Positions 62,241 to 64,000 of a stretch of DNA of 64,000 bases are shown one piece after another. This stretch comes from Drosophila persimilis. Taxonomy: Eukaryota; Arthropoda; Insecta; Diptera; Drosophilidae. The stretch covers positions 620,001 to 684,000 of the forward strand of contig NW_020825327.1 of NCBI RefSeq assembly GCF_003286085.1. The letters run 5' to 3'. Under the pieces are notes generated by a model. That model searched no databases. It saw only the letters and a program-made list of their open reading frames with translations, and was not told where the DNA came from. Each line of letters begins with the position of its first letter. Position 1 is the stretch's first letter. A program made the position numbers and the translations under genes.

Positions 62241-62777
62241 CCCCCATCGTTAGATTTAAGTCTGTCCTCAGGCGATTATCCTTGGATATAGCTCAGGTGC
62301 ATCTAAAACTGTGCATGCTGGGGATTCCTCGTCTTCGTCTAAGGATATTTCTATGTGCGAGTCGGGTTTAGGCTTATTGCTTTTACTTAGATTAAACAAT
62401 TTGTAGCTTAATCCTATTATGATTATGACAAATAGTGGTATTAAGCTTACATGTAATACATTATTTAATCGCGTATTTTCTATTAAGATTTCTTTGGTTT
62501 GCAAATAAGACAGTGGTTTAATTTTTGTTACGTAAGTTTTGAGTTGGATATTAAGAATTCATTTAATTGTACACTGCAATTATGTATTTTTATTAATGCG
62601 TTACATTCTACTTTTATTTCTTGGTTTAGGAAATCTTGGTTTAATATGGTTTTTGGTAATTTCCAAGTTAACAATATATTGGGTTCTATGAAACTTATTT
62701 GAAAGTTTTGGTGTGCTTTCGTGTGTGGACATTTTGTTGCTAGTTGTTTGACTATTCCTGATATACATTCGTCATTT
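62241..62777 (-). pseudogene. env: ErrB env C-terminal half (block 2)
   Basis: The membrane anchor and acidic tail (62268-62504, ending YPRIIA) and the upstream part (CISGIVKQLATKCPHTKAHQ; NILLTWKLPKTILNQ) align with ErrA env. It is interrupted at 62777 by INE-1; env sequence resumes at the right edge of the window. Confidence 0.8.
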
Positions 62778-63900
62778 TTATACCCGATACTCAAAATGAG
62801 TATTCGGGTATATTAGATTTGTGGTAAAAGTGGATGTGTGTAACGTCCAGAAGGAATCCTTTCCGACCCCATAAAGTATATATATTCTTGATCAGCATCA
62901 ATAGCCGAGTCGATTGAGCCTTGTCTGTCTGTCCGTCCGTCCGTCTGTCCGTCCCCTTCAGCGCCTCGTGCTCAAAGACTATAAGAGCTAGAGCAACGAT
63001 GTTTTGGATCCAGACTTCTGTGATATGGCACTGCAACAAAAATATTTCAAAACTTCGCCCCGCCCACTACCGCCCCCACAAATGACGAAAATCTGTGGCA
63101 TCCATAAATTCAAAGATACGAAAAAACAGAAAACGCTGAATCGTAGAGGATAACTATATCTTCTAGAGTGCAAAATCTGAACCAGATCGTATAATTATTA
63201 TAGCCAGCATCAAGAAAACAATTTCATTCTTTCTCGCTCTGTCTCTCTCTAACACACAGGTTTCATGGTCGGTTTTGCCAATTGCAAAATATGAGTTCAA
63301 GGATCTCAGAACCTATAAGAGCCAGAGCAACCAAATTTGGTATCCACACTCCTGTGATATCGGACCTTGACCGCACCTTTCGCCGCACCCCCTTCCGCCC
63401 CCGCAAAGGACGAAAATCTGGGGCAACCACAAATCTCAGAGACTATTAAGGCTAGAGTAACCAAATTTGGTACACACACTCCTTTTAGATCTCACTATAA
63501 AATGTACATCTCGAAATTTCGCCCCACCCCCTTCCGCCCCCACAAAAAACGAAAATCTGTTGCATCCACAATATGGCAGATTCGAGAAAACTAAAAACGC
63601 ACAATCATAGAGAATGACCATATATATCCGGTTGCGGAATCTGGATCAGATCGGATAATTTTTATAGCCAAAAGCAACAAATCAATTTGCACTGGCTACG
63701 CAGCGCCCGACTTCACGCTCAGACTGATTTTCTGTCTCTCTCGCACGCACTCTTTGTCGTGTCGTTCAATATGAGCGGCGTCTGCCGGAGGAGAGCCATA
63801 CTGACTAAGTATCGGGTATAAATGTAGAGTTGCGGTGTACGCAGCAACTTACAACGTTTCCCCTCGTTTATCTTTCGTTTTGATTATTTCTCATATACCT
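62778..63900 (+). mobile_element. INE-1 / DINE-1 copy 3, inserted in ErrB env
   Basis: Starts TTATACCCGATACTCAAAAT, with the ACTCAAAATGAGT palindrome, TATATATTCTTGATCAGCAT, a GTCCGTCC microsatellite and TATCGGGTATAAATGTAGAG near its end. It lacks the 120-bp internal duplication of copies 1 and 2 and has more of the GCCCCGCCC-type blocks. It sits at the same env position as copy 2, but ErrB env resumes on its far side. The 3' limit is placed between 63860 and 63920. Confidence 0.82.
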
Positions 63901-64000
63901 CGTTTTCTAGAACGTAATAATTGTTTTGCGTTAGGTCAGTGAGAACGTTATTGTCTTCATCTGGATATGGGACAATTTTAAGTATAGTATAGGAATCTTT
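63901..64000 (-). pseudogene. env: ErrB env upstream part at right edge
   Basis: The minus strand of 63930-64000 resembles ErrA env around 54110-54190 (YPDELNNILTDM-like codons; here TVPYPDEDN-like), so env continues beyond INE-1 copy 3 and off the window. Confidence 0.6.

Larger units (their letters stand above)
60458..62777 (-). mobile_element. ErrB errantivirus fragments, block 2
   Basis: Minus strand: env start/pol end and pol at 60458-62020, partial LTR at about 62021-62240, env C-terminal half at 62241-62777, where INE-1 copy 3 begins. The order and joins equal those in block 1 (6097-6228, 36313-38531, 44168-44340). It lacks the I element, solo LTR and LOA, so it serves as their empty-site reference. 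Rearranged and broken in a few places; an old element compared with ErrA. Confidence 0.82.

Noticed and set aside
1-64000. Host protein-coding genes, tRNA or rRNA genes
   Set aside because: Every substantial frame could be assigned to a transposable element or to an antisense shadow; no cloverleaf or rDNA sequence was recognised on reading.
62778-64000. INE-1 copy 3 as the start of a third composite block
   Set aside because: It lacks the internal duplication, and its far side returns to ErrB env rather than to BEL, so the block repeat does not continue here.

Overview
The window reads as fly (Drosophila-type) constitutive heterochromatin made almost entirely of transposable elements inserted into one another. 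The evidence is the mix of families: 17.6/297/tom-type errantiviruses with a tRNA-Ser primer site, a BEL/Pao element, INE-1 (DINE-1) Helitron-like pieces, an I-clade LINE with a TAA tail, LOA-type LINEs with RNase H, a CR1-like LINE, and a large Gypsy element of Osvaldo/Ulysses type with a tRNA-Lys-like primer site. I see no host protein gene, tRNA, rRNA or CRISPR. The species cannot be named from this sequence alone.

Ground layer. Two copies of one composite block lie head to tail. Each block contains INE-1, then a BEL fragment (minus strand), then fragments of a second errantivirus (here ErrB, minus strand: env start, pol, a partial LTR, env C-terminus). Block 1 runs from 989 to about 44340 and block 2 from about 44341 to 62777. 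Without the later insertions each is about 7.3-7.6 kb. Beyond block 2, ErrB env with a third INE-1 inserted in it runs off the right edge.

Block 1 was hit by an I element (6229-36298, minus, 14-bp target duplication). The I element was hit by a LOA LINE (10773-35788, plus, 13-bp target duplication). The LOA was hit inside its endonuclease by the Osvaldo-like Gypsy element (13000-32494, plus, 4-bp target duplication). Block 1 also received a solo LTR (37147-37517) and a second LOA LINE (38532-44167), which itself holds a 5'-truncated CR1-like piece (about 42138-42584). A 17.6-type element (ErrA) sits in the block 1 INE-1 at the left edge (1-988).

Block 2 received a CR1-like LINE in BEL (45540-49375) and a complete-length ErrA provirus in BEL (52889-59949). 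Because the two blocks are sisters, each serves as the empty-site control for insertions in the other.

The most unusual object is the Osvaldo-like element. Between its two LTRs the gag-pol segment is repeated four times in direct tandem with a period of exactly 3,845 bp for the first three. There is no LTR between units, and each junction runs pol in frame into the next gag. By eye the units differ by only a handful of bases, fewer per site than the two LTRs differ from each other. Each LTR also carries an array of 36-37-bp repeats (about 24 in the 5' LTR, about 20 in the 3' LTR) built on complementary CGGAG and CTCCG blocks.

Coordinates of family junctions without target duplications (INE-1 ends, BEL inner end, ErrB partial LTR) are accurate to roughly 10-50 bp. 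Retroviral-type elements are treated as fossils and described by parts only.
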